Assembly: GCA_002408485.1 (NCBI GenBank)
Contig: DHSP01000003.1
Span: 18,711-41,379 of the forward strand
Source: Proteiniphilum sp. UBA5283
Lineage (GTDB): Bacteria; Bacteroidota; Bacteroidia; Bacteroidales; Dysgonomonadaceae
Reading direction: 5' to 3'
Length of the DNA: 22,669 nucleotides
Shown here: piece after piece, positions 1 to 7,589 of the stretch
Numbering within the stretch: the stretch's first letter is position 1
How the letters are laid out: each line of letters starts with the position of its first letter
Notes under the pieces: model-generated
Databases searched by the model: none
Seen by the model: only the letters and a program-made list of their open reading frames with translations
What the model was told of the DNA's origin: nothing
Made by a program: the position numbers and the translations under genes

Positions 1-49
1 GACCCACAGCTTAGAAGGCTGTTGCTCTATCCAGCTGAGCTACCGGACC
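1..49 (-). tRNA. tRNA-Arg (anticodon TCT), 3' part cut by window edge
   Basis: On the minus strand the sequence from 49 downward reads acceptor 5' strand GGTCCGG, then TA, the D arm GCTC...GAGC with the usual AGCTGGATA loop, and an anticodon stem ACAGC/GCTGT closing the 7-nt loop CTTCTAA. U33 followed by TCT gives an anticodon reading AGA arginine codons. The variable region starts as GGGTC, and the T arm and 3' acceptor strand lie outside the window. A TAnnTTTG promoter element sits about 22 bp upstream. Confidence 0.93.
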
Positions 50-71
50 ATCCTTGTGTAAATTCAGTTTG

Positions 72-79
72 CAAAAATA
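72..79 (-). promoter_or_regulatory. Bacteroidota -7 element for the tRNA gene
   Basis: The minus strand reads TATTTTTG, a perfect match to TAnnTTTG, 22 nt before the mature tRNA 5' end, which leaves room for a short pre-tRNA leader. No good TTTG -33 element is visible. Confidence 0.5.
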
Positions 80-132
80 CGGCAATTCTCAGAATAAAAA
101 AAATTTATAAATCCGTATTTGAAGCATTCTCA

Positions 133-157
133 TAAAAAAAGCGACTTGCGCCGCTTT
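133..157 (-). terminator. Probable intrinsic terminator after glutamate dehydrogenase
   Basis: On the minus strand, 27 nt after the stop codon, AAAGCG (157-152) pairs with CGCTTT (143-138) across an 8-nt loop, and the T run continues to 134. The stem is short (6 bp) but sits where the gene should end, before the tRNA promoter. Confidence 0.55.
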
Positions 158-183
158 ATACAAAGATAAATTTTACAGAATCA

Positions 184-1518
184 TCATAAGATTCCCTGCC
201 CCATCATAGCCTTGGCAACCTTCATAAAGCCGGCGACATTCGCACCTTTCACGTAGTTGACATAGCCGTCGCTTTCTGCTCCGTACTTCACGCAGTTTTC
301 GTGGATATTAGCCATGATCCATTTCAGTTTCTCATCAACCTGCTCGGCAGTCCAGCTGTAGCGTTCCGAATTTTGCGTCATCTCCAGTCCCGAAACCGAC
401 ACACCGCCGGCATTGGCCGCTTTACCCGGTGCATAGAGTATTTTTGCACGCTGAAACACTTCAATGGCCTCGGGCGTACTGGGCATGTTGGCTCCTTCTG
501 ATACGGCAAAAACACCGTTTCTCACCAAAGACTCAGCATCCTGCTCATCAATCTCATTCTGCGTTGCAGAGGGAAGGGCGATATCCCCTTTTTCTCCCCA
601 TGGGCGTGCTCCCGGAACATATTTACAACCATACTCTTCGGCATATTCACGAATGCGTCCACGATAGAGATTCTTCAACTCCATCACGAAACGCAGCTTC
701 TCGGCTGTAATACCTTCCGGATCATAGATATATCCGTCGGAATCGGAAAGTGTCACCGGAACAGCACCCAGTTCAATCAGTTTCTCGCAGGTATATTGGG
801 CCACATTTCCGGAGCCGGAAACAAGGCACTTTTTTCCTTTTATGTCGATATTCTTTGTTTTCAACATCTCCAGCAGAAAGTAGACATTGCCGTAACCGGT
901 TGCCTCGGGACGAATCAGCGATCCCCCGAACTCACGACCCTTACCGGTAAAAGTTCCTGTGAACTCTCCTGCTAATTTTTTGTATTTGCCAAACATATAA
1001 CCCACTTCACGGCCACCCACACCGATATCACCTGCAGGAACGTCGGTATCGGGACCGATTACACGCCACAAACCTTCCACAAAAGCCTGGCAGAACCGCA
1101 TGATCTCACCGTCCGATTTGCCGCGTGGAGAAAAGTCGGAACCGCCCTTTGCACCTCCCATGGGAAGTGTGGTGAGTGCATTTTTAAAGGTTTGCTCAAA
1201 AGCAAGAAACTTCAGGATCGATAACGAGACCGAAGCGTGAAAACGAATGCCTCCCTTATACGGACCGATTGCATTATTGTGCTGCACACGGTAGCCCATG
1301 TTGGTCTGCACATTGCCTTTATCGTCCACCCATGTTACCCGAAAAGTATGAATCTTGTCGGGGATAATTAACCGCTCAATAAGATTGGCCTTTTCAAACT
1401 CAGGATGTTGATTATACACACCCTCAATAGATTCCACTACTTCCTCCACGGCCTGTAGATACTCCGGCTCGTTGGGAAAACGTCTTTTCACAAGATCGAT
1501 AACCTCTGTAGTATTCAT
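184..1518 (-). CDS. gdhA: NADP-specific glutamate dehydrogenase
   Basis: Reversibly aminates 2-oxoglutarate with ammonium to L-glutamate; cytosolic, hexameric in this family. The 444-residue length matches hexameric bacterial GDH. The substrate-domain motif GPYKGG (86-90) and the active-site segment PMGGAKGG (119-126, catalytic Lys124) are present. A second Rossmann domain starts at about residue 230 with SGSGNVAQ (234-241). The strand-2 end LSDSDG (257-262), with Ser/Asp-Ser rather than a long acidic NAD-type loop, agrees with NADP use (inferred). The ATG at 1518 follows a weak AGG, and a TACCTTTG promoter element lies 30 bp upstream, so a longer start is unlikely. It is transcribed alone and followed by a hairpin terminator. 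The family assignment is secure; the cofactor call rests on similarity. Confidence 0.96.
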   Translation of the reverse strand: MNTTEVIDLVKRRFPNEPEYLQAVEEVVESIEGVYNQHPEFEKANLIERLIIPDKIHTFRVTWVDDKGNVQTNMGYRVQHNNAIGPYKGGIRFHASVSLSILKFLAFEQTFKNALTTLPMGGAKGGSDFSPRGKSDGEIMRFCQAFVEGLWRVIGPDTDVPAGDIGVGGREVGYMFGKYKKLAGEFTGTFTGKGREFGGSLIRPEATGYGNVYFLLEMLKTKNIDIKGKKCLVSGSGNVAQYTCEKLIELGAVPVTLSDSDGYIYDPEGITAEKLRFVMELKNLYRGRIREYAEEYGCKYVPGARPWGEKGDIALPSATQNEIDEQDAESLVRNGVFAVSEGANMPSTPEAIEVFQRAKILYAPGKAANAGGVSVSGLEMTQNSERYSWTAEQVDEKLKWIMANIHENCVKYGAESDGYVNYVKGANVAGFMKVAKAMMGQGIL

Positions 1519-1548
1519 ATTAAACCTTTAAATAATCAGTTTGAAGCA

Positions 1549-1556
1549 CAAAGGTA
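1549..1556 (-). promoter_or_regulatory. -7 promoter element for gdhA
   Basis: The minus strand reads TACCTTTG, matching TAnnTTTG. A TTTG lies 17 bp further upstream (1577-1574), slightly closer than the usual 19-21 bp. The predicted leader is about 25 nt. Confidence 0.6.
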
Positions 1557-1617
1557 TTTAAATATTTCTAAAACAAAAATTTTTGAATCAATTTTATTAC
1601 TTTTGATAGAAAAATAG

Positions 1618-1788
1618 CTACTTTTTTAGATTTTTGTAAACCGGAATAAAAACAACGACACCGGACATCAGTATCGAAATCACGGTGAAAGCAGTAATCT
1701 CTGCATATAACAAAATATAGGTCACCAGTCCTATCCAGAGAATAATAATAAAAGCTATTTGTGTTTGAGAGAGTTTCTTTTTTGCCAT
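1618..1788 (-). CDS. Small two-helix membrane protein, unknown function
   Basis: A 56-residue ORF with ATG at 1788 and TAG at 1618-1620. The N-terminus MAKKKLSQTQ is basic, followed by two hydrophobic stretches (about residues 11-28 and 31-49) and a basic tail ending YKNLKK. This suggests a helical hairpin with both ends cytoplasmic by the positive-inside rule. A perfect TATCTTTG element lies 18 bp upstream of the ATG, which supports real expression although no Shine-Dalgarno is seen. It sits upstream of gdhA on the same strand, but gdhA has its own promoter. I do not recognise the family. The evidence is the clean ORF, the membrane topology and the promoter. Confidence 0.65.
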   Translation of the reverse strand: MAKKKLSQTQIAFIIILWIGLVTYILLYAEITAFTVISILMSGVVVFIPVYKNLKK

Positions 1789-1805
1789 ACGGTTTAATTT
1801 TACAA

Positions 1806-1813
1806 CAAAGATA
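1806..1813 (-). promoter_or_regulatory. -7 promoter element for the 56-residue membrane protein
   Basis: The minus strand reads TATCTTTG, a perfect TAnnTTTG, 17 bp before the ATG at 1788. The predicted leader is therefore only about 10-12 nt. Confidence 0.5.
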
Positions 1814-1865
1814 AAAAAAGGGATAAGGTAATATAGTTAAAATTTTGATGTTTATGATTCATCCC

Positions 1866-1896
1866 TTTGTCATTTCGGAAAGATAGTGCATTTTTG
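1866..1896 (+). promoter_or_regulatory. Candidate glmS promoter (TTTG-N19-CATTTTTG)
   Basis: TTTG at 1866-1869 is followed after exactly 19 bp by CATTTTTG (1889-1896), one mismatch from TAnnTTTG, with consensus spacing. Transcription would start near 1902, leaving a leader of about 140 nt before glmS. I see no glmS ribozyme core in that leader, as expected outside Firmicutes. Confidence 0.5.
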
Positions 1897-2043
1897 TAAA
1901 TCTTTTTTTAAAGCAGTATCTGTGGAATGATGAAAACATCCGATTCTATTTTCTCATTTCTCAGGTCATCACTTTTCTCATCTGTTCTTTCAAAAACAGA
2001 CCATATTGCTTCTCAATAAAAATCACCCTTAAATAAGACATCT

Positions 2044-3885
2044 ATGTGTGGAATCGTAGGTTATATTGGCAACAGGCAAGCTTATCCCATATTGATCAAA
2101 GGCCTTCACAGGCTCGAGTACCGCGGTTACGACAGTGCCGGCATTGCATTAATTGATCATGAAAGCCTTAAAGTATACAAGGCAAAAGGAAAAGTAGCCG
2201 AACTGGAACAGTTTGCACAGCAGAAAGATATTTCAGGTACCATCGGAATCGCACACACACGTTGGGCCACGCACGGGGAGCCTACGCAGAACAATGCACA
2301 TCCCCACTATTCACAGTCGGAAGATATTGCAATTATTCATAATGGTATCATAGAAAACTACGCTGTCCTAAAAGATGGTTTAATGAAGGAGGGATATCGG
2401 TTTCAGAGCCAAACCGACACAGAGGTACTGGTGCAACTGATAGAATACATGAAGATCAAAAACGATGTGGATCTGCCTACAGCCGTTCAGCTAGCTCTTA
2501 ATCAGGTCGTGGGTGCATACGCCATCGCCGTTCTGGAGAAGCACAATCCTGATTTGATCGTCACCGCCAGAAAAGGAAGTCCGCTTGTGATTGGCATTGG
2601 TGAAGATGAATATTTTATCGGATCCGACGCCACACCCATCATTGAATACACTAATCAGGTGATTTATGTGGGTGAAGAGGAGATTGTGACGATCAAGCGT
2701 AATGAGCCACTCAGAATCAAGACGATAGGAAATATCGAAAAGACTCCGGAGGTAAAAAAGCTGGAAATGACACTCAGCCAGCTGGAGAAAGGGGGTTACT
2801 CCCATTTTATGCTCAAAGAAATATTTGAACAACCTTCTACGTTAAGCGATTGTATGCGTGGCAGGGTGAATGTGGATTCGGACAATATTACACTGGCCGG
2901 CTTTATCGACAACAGGGAGAAGTTCCTGCAGGCAAAGCGCATTATCATTACTGCATGCGGTACGTCATGGCATGCGGCCCAGATAGGAATGTATGCGATT
3001 GAAGAGTATGCACGGATTCCTGTGGAAGTGGAATATTCTTCGGAGTTTCGCTACAGAAAACCGGTTATCAACAAGGATGATATTGTCATTGCCATTTCCC
3101 AGTCGGGAGAGACAGCCGACACGCTGGCTGCTGTTGAGCTGGCAAAACAACACGGTGCCTTTATTTTTGGTATCTGCAATGTGGTAGGTTCATCCATTCC
3201 CAGAAACACCCACTCGGGATGTTATACCCATGTTGGGCCCGAGATCGGAGTAGCATCTACCAAGGCTTTTACGGCACAGGTAAGCGTGCTAATCATGTTA
3301 GGTATTCTCATCGCCAAAGAGAAAGGGTTTATATCGCATAACGAATATGTAGGATTAATCAAAGAATTAAGTCTGATTCCCGGAAAGGTGGGTGAGGTAC
3401 TCCATAAAAACGATCAGATTGCCGAACTGGCCAAAACCTTTACCTATGCCAGCAATTGTATCTACCTTGGGCGGGGATATAATTTCCCGGTGGCGCTGGA
3501 GGGTGCGCTTAAACTGAAAGAAATTTCCTATATCCATGCCGAAGGTTATCCCGCCGCAGAAATGAAGCATGGCCCCATCGCCCTTATCAGTCATGAAATG
3601 CCGGTCATCGCCATTGCTACCCAATCGGACACATACGAAAAAGTAGCCAGTAATATCCAGGAGATCAAGGCGCGTAAAGGTAGAATTATCTCCATTGTCA
3701 CCCAAGGAGATGACGCGATTAAAAAGCTTTCCGCACACAGCATCGAAGTGCCTGAAACCATTCCCTGCCTCTCGCCACTGCTTTCTGTAATCCCTTTACA
3801 ATTGCTGGCTTACCACATTGCCGTTGTGAAAGGGTGTGATGTGGATCAACCCCGCAATCTGGCAAAATCCGTCACAGTAGAATAA
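2044..3885 (+). CDS. glmS: Glutamine-fructose-6-phosphate aminotransferase (isomerizing)
   Basis: Makes glucosamine-6-phosphate from fructose-6-phosphate and glutamine, the first committed step to UDP-GlcNAc for peptidoglycan and lipid A. After removal of Met, Cys2 in MCGIVGYIG is the N-terminal nucleophile of the class II glutamine amidotransferase domain (about 1-230), which also has TRWATHGEPT and NGIIENY. Two SIS sugar-isomerase domains follow (about 290-430 and 460-605), the first with the phosphate-binding ISQSGETADT. The conserved LKEISYIHAEGYPAAEMKHGP and the C-terminal PRNLAKSVTVE, which carries the Schiff-base lysine, are intact. At 613 residues it is normal length. It starts at the only ATG that gives Cys2, is divergent from the 56-residue gene and appears monocistronic; no clear terminator separates it from the next gene. 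Confidence 0.98.
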   Translation: MCGIVGYIGNRQAYPILIKGLHRLEYRGYDSAGIALIDHESLKVYKAKGKVAELEQFAQQKDISGTIGIAHTRWATHGEPTQNNAHPHYSQSEDIAIIHNGIIENYAVLKDGLMKEGYRFQSQTDTEVLVQLIEYMKIKNDVDLPTAVQLALNQVVGAYAIAVLEKHNPDLIVTARKGSPLVIGIGEDEYFIGSDATPIIEYTNQVIYVGEEEIVTIKRNEPLRIKTIGNIEKTPEVKKLEMTLSQLEKGGYSHFMLKEIFEQPSTLSDCMRGRVNVDSDNITLAGFIDNREKFLQAKRIIITACGTSWHAAQIGMYAIEEYARIPVEVEYSSEFRYRKPVINKDDIVIAISQSGETADTLAAVELAKQHGAFIFGICNVVGSSIPRNTHSGCYTHVGPEIGVASTKAFTAQVSVLIMLGILIAKEKGFISHNEYVGLIKELSLIPGKVGEVLHKNDQIAELAKTFTYASNCIYLGRGYNFPVALEGALKLKEISYIHAEGYPAAEMKHGPIALISHEMPVIAIATQSDTYEKVASNIQEIKARKGRIISIVTQGDDAIKKLSAHSIEVPETIPCLSPLLSVIPLQLLAYHIAVVKGCDVDQPRNLAKSVTVE

Positions 3886-3972
3886 AAAACCTAAACCAAT
3901 TGTTTTTTCGAAAAAGTGAAAGCCACGAGCAATATATTTGAACCATTGTTTTTTACTTTTATCTATATTTTA

Positions 3973-3980
3973 TAACTTTG
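3973..3980 (+). promoter_or_regulatory. -7 element for the phosphate transporter gene
   Basis: TAACTTTG matches TAnnTTTG, 66 bp before the ATG at 4046. No TTTG occurs at the correct -33 spacing. No 11-bp Pho-type repeats are seen here. Confidence 0.5.
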
Positions 3981-4005
3981 ACTCCGTTTAATTCAAAATC
4001 TTCAT

Positions 4006-4024
4006 AATTGTTCTTGTCACAATT
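4006..4024 (+). repeat. Inverted repeat in the transporter leader
   Basis: AATTGT (4006-4011) and ACAATT (4019-4024) are perfect 6-bp arms around a 7-nt spacer, between the predicted start of transcription and the ATG at 4046. It could be an mRNA hairpin or a dimer-binding site; it may also be chance in AT-rich DNA. Confidence 0.3.
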
Positions 4025-4045
4025 GAAAAAGTCATTCAACTTCCA

Positions 4046-6322
4046 ATGGATTCAATTTATTTAATTATTGTCGTTATACTGCTAGGATTGGCGGCGTTAG
4101 ACCTTGTCGTGGGCGTAGCCAATGACGCAGTCAACTTTCTTAATTCAAGCATCGGATCAAAGGTAGCACCTCTCTGGGTAATATTTACGGTCGCCTCACT
4201 GGGCGTACTGATAGGCTCCATGTTTTCCAGCGGAATGATGGAGATTGCCCGAAGCGGCGTCTTTTATCCCGAGAAATTCACTTTTCCGGCTATCATGATG
4301 TTGTTCCTGTCGGTAATGCTGACGGACGTAGTGTTGCTGGACCTTTACAATACATTCGGACTGCCTACTTCCACTACCGTCTCGCTCGTCTTTGAACTCT
4401 TGGGTGCAGCTGTGGCAGTAGCGCTGTTTACGTTGTGGACATCGGGATCCGGCGAAAATCTGGGGGACTACATCAACAGCGGTAAAGCACTGGCTATTAT
4501 CGGAGGGATATTTATCTCGATTGCCATTGCCTTTGTAGCAGGTAGCATCATCATGTATGTTTCCAGATTGATATTCTCCTTCAATTACGGAAAGACGTTC
4601 AAATATCTCGGCGCTATTTGGGGAGGGATTGCACTGACTGCCATCACCTATTTTGCAATTTTTAAAGGACTTAAGGGCAGCGTGCTGGTCACAACAAATA
4701 TGCTCAGCTATCTTGAACACAACATGGGGACTGCTCTCTTGTATACCTTTCTGGGATGGAGCTTGCTGATGGCCATGATGCAGCATCTCTTCCGCATAAA
4801 AATTTTAAAAGTAATTGTGCTGGTGGGAACTGCCGCTTTGGCAATGGCTTTTGCAGGCAACGATCTGGTAAATTTTATCGGAGTATTTATGGCCGGTTTC
4901 GATTCATTCCGAATTGCACAAGGTGTCGCAGCTTCGGGTGGCGACGTCGAGACACTCTATATGGGCAGGCTTGCAGAGCCGGTAGTCGCCAACATCGGCT
5001 GGCTACTGGGGGCTGGCGTGATCATGGTACTGGCTCTCTGGTTTTCTAAAAAATCGCGTACAGTGACAGAAACAGAGGTTAACCTGGCCCGCAAGGGAGA
5101 GGGGGTGGAGCGTTTTTCCTCGTCAACATTGTCCCGCTCGCTGGTAAGGGGGAGCCTCAGTCTCAGCAAGTCAGTGAGCAAAATCACACCGGGGTCGGTA
5201 AAAAAATTTATCGAAAGCCGGTTCGAACCGGTAGAGTTGGAGAATAAGGCTTCTTTCGATTTAATACGCGCTTCGATTAACCTTACCATCTCAGCCCTGC
5301 TAATCTCTCTCGGTACATCTTTAAAGTTGCCACTTTCTACGACATATGTGACCTTCATGGTGGCCATGGGCTCATCGCTGGCCGATAGGGCCTGGGGACG
5401 TGAAAGTGCCGTTTACCGGATAAATGGAGTACTGACCGTCGTTGCCGGTTGGCTGCTTACCGCGCTGGTTGCCTTCATTGCATCGATGGCTGTGGGGCTG
5501 TTTTTGATGTGGGGTGGTAAAATAGCCATCGTCATCATGGTGGCTCTGGTGGCATTTATCCTGTTCAAATCGGGCAGATTGCATACAAAGCGGAAATCCA
5601 AGGAGTTGCAACATCAGCAGGTACTTTCCAGCGAAGTAGAACTGGTTACTTCCAGCAACGAAGAGGTACGCGAGCTGATGAACAAAACATTGGCTATCTG
5701 TAAGCGGGTTCTGGACGGACTGGAGGATGAAAACCGGAAAATGGCAAGAAAGGCCGTGACAGAAGCAAATGAACTGTACGAAAAGTTCAGGGATAAGCGG
5801 GATTATGAGGTTGTTCCCACGCTGGAAAGCATACAGATCAACGCCCTGGAGCTCGAACAGGAATATGTGCAGCTGATAGATTATTCCTACGAAATTACAA
5901 AATCACTGAAGGCAATTACAGAATCAACCTACCGCTATATCGACAACAATCACACCGCCTTTTCAAAAGAGCAGATCGATGATCTGAAGATCATATTCAA
6001 AAACTTAACGGATGTTTATGCAAGTTATGCCATCATGGATAAAAACGGTGATTACAGCCGTTTCGATCAGGTAACTGCCATGCGGGAGACCATCATTGAG
6101 TTGAACTCAAAAATGACAAAACGCCAGATAAAAAGAGTCAAGGAAAATGAATCAAGCACCCGAAGCAGCATTCTCTTTCTGAACCTGGTGAACGAATCAA
6201 AAATCATCACTCTTCAGTCGAGCAACCTGATGAAATCGCACCGCAACTTCAAGGAGCAGTATGCAAAGTCTTTAGCAGGACGGGATACAAAGAAAGTGAT
6301 GATGAATGCAACGCTGAACTGA
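4046..6322 (+). CDS. PiT-family inorganic phosphate transporter with C-terminal PhoU-like domain
   Basis: Predicted inner-membrane phosphate permease of the PiT/PHO4 family (cation-coupled low-affinity Pi uptake). It has the two inverted repeats typical of the family: GVANDAVN (23-30) with GLPTSTTVS in the first half, and AGNDLVNF (about 270-277) with LPLSTTYVTF later, amid roughly ten or more hydrophobic segments. A basic linker (about 515-530) leads to a helical cytoplasmic domain (about 540-745) rich in Glu/Lys and resembling PhoU/DUF47. At 758 residues it is much longer than a plain PiT permease (about 330-500), because of this fusion and a central loop. PhoU-like proteins usually restrain Pi uptake, so the domain may gate the channel in cis (inference). 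The ATG at 4046 gives a membrane segment at once. Confidence 0.93.
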   Translation: MDSIYLIIVVILLGLAALDLVVGVANDAVNFLNSSIGSKVAPLWVIFTVASLGVLIGSMFSSGMMEIARSGVFYPEKFTFPAIMMLFLSVMLTDVVLLDLYNTFGLPTSTTVSLVFELLGAAVAVALFTLWTSGSGENLGDYINSGKALAIIGGIFISIAIAFVAGSIIMYVSRLIFSFNYGKTFKYLGAIWGGIALTAITYFAIFKGLKGSVLVTTNMLSYLEHNMGTALLYTFLGWSLLMAMMQHLFRIKILKVIVLVGTAALAMAFAGNDLVNFIGVFMAGFDSFRIAQGVAASGGDVETLYMGRLAEPVVANIGWLLGAGVIMVLALWFSKKSRTVTETEVNLARKGEGVERFSSSTLSRSLVRGSLSLSKSVSKITPGSVKKFIESRFEPVELENKASFDLIRASINLTISALLISLGTSLKLPLSTTYVTFMVAMGSSLADRAWGRESAVYRINGVLTVVAGWLLTALVAFIASMAVGLFLMWGGKIAIVIMVALVAFILFKSGRLHTKRKSKELQHQQVLSSEVELVTSSNEEVRELMNKTLAICKRVLDGLEDENRKMARKAVTEANELYEKFRDKRDYEVVPTLESIQINALELEQEYVQLIDYSYEITKSLKAITESTYRYIDNNHTAFSKEQIDDLKIIFKNLTDVYASYAIMDKNGDYSRFDQVTAMRETIIELNSKMTKRQIKRVKENESSTRSSILFLNLVNESKIITLQSSNLMKSHRNFKEQYAKSLAGRDTKKVMMNATLN

Positions 6323-6380
6323 TTGCGACGACGAGCCGGGCATCAAGCCTTCCAAAAAACAGTTACAGGGTATATATAAG

Positions 6381-6420
6381 AAAAACGCGGGTGATACACT
6401 CAACAGTGCATCATCCGCGT
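6381..6420 (-). terminator. Strong intrinsic terminator of the minus-strand gene ending at 6441
   Basis: ACGCGGGTGAT (6385-6395) pairs with ATCATCCGCGT (6410-6420), with one G:T wobble, and an inner CACT/AGTG stem closes a CAAC tetraloop. On the minus strand the hairpin is followed by a run of five T, then CTTATATA. On the plus strand it may also slow transcription from the phosphate transporter gene that ends at 6322. Confidence 0.85.
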
Positions 6421-6440
6421 AATTTATTGGTCATGGCAGC

Positions 6441-6803
6441 CTATTTTTGAAGCAAACTGATGTGTAAATTTTGATTACCTGCCAGATCAACTTCCATGGA
6501 AACAGGTTCGTAAGAAATTAATTCTACCTGCAGTGCATATTTTCCGGGCTTCACACCGGTAATAGTAAATTTACCGTCAAGATCGGAATAATATTTTTTC
6601 CCATCGACCACAATAGCTGCACCGGCCAGGGTCTCGTTATTCTTCTCATCTACCACTGATCCAGTCAGCTGTAACGCTTCCACATTTTCAACCAGAGCGA
6701 CGGACTTGGTTTCTGTTGTCTCTTCTCCATGATTGTTGCCGGCGTTTGCGAAAGCAGTCACAGAAAGCAAGAGAGATGTAGCGAAAACTAAAACAGATCT
6801 CAT
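6441..6803 (-). CDS. Secreted stand-alone carboxypeptidase-regulatory-like domain protein
   Basis: A 120-residue protein: Sec signal peptide MRSVLVFATSLLLSVTAFA (1-19), an acidic/His linker (about 20-45), then one beta-sandwich domain from LTGSVVDEKNNETLAGA to the C-terminus. That domain has the YSDLDGKFTITGVKPGKYAL core typical of CarboxypepD_reg/DUF4480 domains. This is the same fold as the N-terminal extension of the TonB receptor encoded at 11514, but here there is no plug or barrel. An in-frame ATG at 6848 exists, but it lies upstream of the predicted start of transcription (TACCTTTG at 6841-6834), so the ATG at 6803, which starts the signal peptide, is chosen. An 11-bp repeat array precedes the promoter. 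Function unknown; a periplasmic partner of the receptor is a guess. Confidence 0.82.
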   Translation of the reverse strand: MRSVLVFATSLLLSVTAFANAGNNHGEETTETKSVALVENVEALQLTGSVVDEKNNETLAGAAIVVDGKKYYSDLDGKFTITGVKPGKYALQVELISYEPVSMEVDLAGNQNLHISLLQK

Positions 6804-6833
6804 AAGTATATCTTTTTTGTTGTTTAACCTCCA

Positions 6834-6841
6834 CAAAGGTA
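6834..6841 (-). promoter_or_regulatory. -7 promoter element for the 120-residue domain protein
   Basis: The minus strand reads TACCTTTG, a perfect TAnnTTTG, 30 bp before the chosen ATG. There is no TTTG -33 element, as expected for an activator-dependent promoter. The 11-bp repeat array begins 21 bp further upstream. Confidence 0.65.
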
Positions 6842-6862
6842 GGAACATAATCGCGATAAAGT

Positions 6863-6901
6863 GGTTACGTTTTTGTGAAGATTTTGTGAAGATTTTGTGA
6901 C
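6863..6901 (-). promoter_or_regulatory. 11-bp phased hexamer array (Pho-box-like), array A
   Basis: Reading the minus strand from 6901 to 6863: GTCACA, AAATC, TTCACA, AAATC, TTCACA, AAAAC, GTAACC. These are four hexamers at an exact 11-bp period with 5-nt A-rich spacers. This is the layout of PhoB (CTGTCAT-type) and PhoP (TTAACA-type) direct-repeat operators. It lies between the stop of the YwqK-like gene (6915) and the -7 element at 6841. It is closely related to array B at 11560-11598. Binding by a PhoB homologue is inference. Confidence 0.6.
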
Positions 6902-6914
6902 ATCCGGAAGCGGA

Positions 6915-7400
6915 TCAATACCTTTTTTCGTCGACAAGTCCTCCTTTCTCGTCCCACATTCTCCAGATTCCCGTTTTTCTGCCTTCATAGTAGCTCATCT
7001 CATAACGCTGTGTACCCAACTCATCCCAGATGCGCCAGGTTCCGTGTTTCTTGTCGTTCTTGTATTCCGCTTCCGAAATCAGCTGTCCCGAAATGTCGTA
7101 ACTCCTCCACAAGCCGTGCAACTTTCCTTCCTTGTATGAGCGAATCTCCTTGGGTTTCCTGTTTTCGAAATAAATCACATAGGTGCCCTCAGGTACACCA
7201 TCCCTGATCTGAATTTCCAAACGCAGCGTTCCATTGTCGTAATACTCCCGGTAATCTCCGGTATAAAACTCAGTCTGGGCCTTGTCACGGTAATAAATAC
7301 CACCTGATTCGTATATTTGCGGATTTTCCTGCAGTTTCTGTGCCGGTAGAAACAAGGCCACAGAAATAGCAACAAGCATTACATATATCTTCTTTTTCAT
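6915..7400 (-). CDS. Exported MORN-variant / YwqK-like repeat protein
   Basis: A 161-residue protein with a Sec signal peptide (MKKKIYVMLVAISVALFLPA, about 1-20). The body is a tandem array of about 24-residue units marked by G-x-(W/Y) cores: EGTY (71), HGLW (95), HGTW (119) and TGIW (143), each preceded by an acidic/lysine turn and followed by aromatic strands. This is the MORN_2/YwqK pattern. Databases often label such proteins 'toxin-antitoxin system YwqK family antitoxin', but nothing nearby looks like a toxin, so a surface or periplasmic binding or scaffold role is more neutral. The ATG at 7400 starts the signal peptide. The next gene on the strand (6803) has its own promoter. Molecular function unknown. 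Confidence 0.85.
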   Translation of the reverse strand: MKKKIYVMLVAISVALFLPAQKLQENPQIYESGGIYYRDKAQTEFYTGDYREYYDNGTLRLEIQIRDGVPEGTYVIYFENRKPKEIRSYKEGKLHGLWRSYDISGQLISEAEYKNDKKHGTWRIWDELGTQRYEMSYYEGRKTGIWRMWDEKGGLVDEKRY

Positions 7401-7526
7401 ACGATTATTTTATTTTTCCTTTGTGGTGGTATGGAACTCGCAATAATCATGTTATTGGGTGTAACAATTGGCATGCTCGTTTCATACTAATTGGATTTAG
7501 AACAAGGATACCATTGATCGGCAACG

Positions 7527-7560
7527 AAAGAAAAGCACCCCGATAATTCATCGGGGTACT
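7527..7560 (-). terminator. Intrinsic terminator of the TonB receptor/lipoprotein operon
   Basis: ACCCCGAT (7537-7544) and ATCGGGGT (7550-7557) form a perfect 8-bp stem with a 5-nt loop, extendable by AG/CT across one mismatch. On the minus strand it is followed by TTTTCTTT. It begins 30 nt after the lipoprotein stop at 7590. Confidence 0.85.
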
Positions 7561-7589
7561 TATTATCTGTCGTGCAATAGGTGCTTCTC

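Noticed and set aside
161..168. TATCTTTG on the minus strand just after the gdhA stop, as a promoter
   Set aside because: It matches TAnnTTTG, but only the terminator hairpin and the tRNA region follow. Such 8-mers are frequent in AT-rich DNA, so it is probably chance.
1897..2043. glmS ribozyme or riboswitch in the glmS leader
   Set aside because: No recognisable ribozyme core or strong conserved stem is visible, and the glmS ribozyme is characteristic of Firmicutes.
6804..6848. Longer N-terminus for the 120-residue domain protein (ATG at 6848)
   Set aside because: The perfect -7 element at 6841-6834 would lie inside the coding part, and the extension would place polar residues before the signal peptide.
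6915..7400. Antitoxin of a toxin-antitoxin pair
   Set aside because: The YwqK label is a database name for this repeat; the protein has a signal peptide and no toxin-like gene is adjacent.
7450..7466. TGTTA/TAACA inverted repeat upstream of the YwqK-like gene as another Pho box
   Set aside because: It is an inverted, not a direct, repeat, with short arms and no 11-bp phasing.
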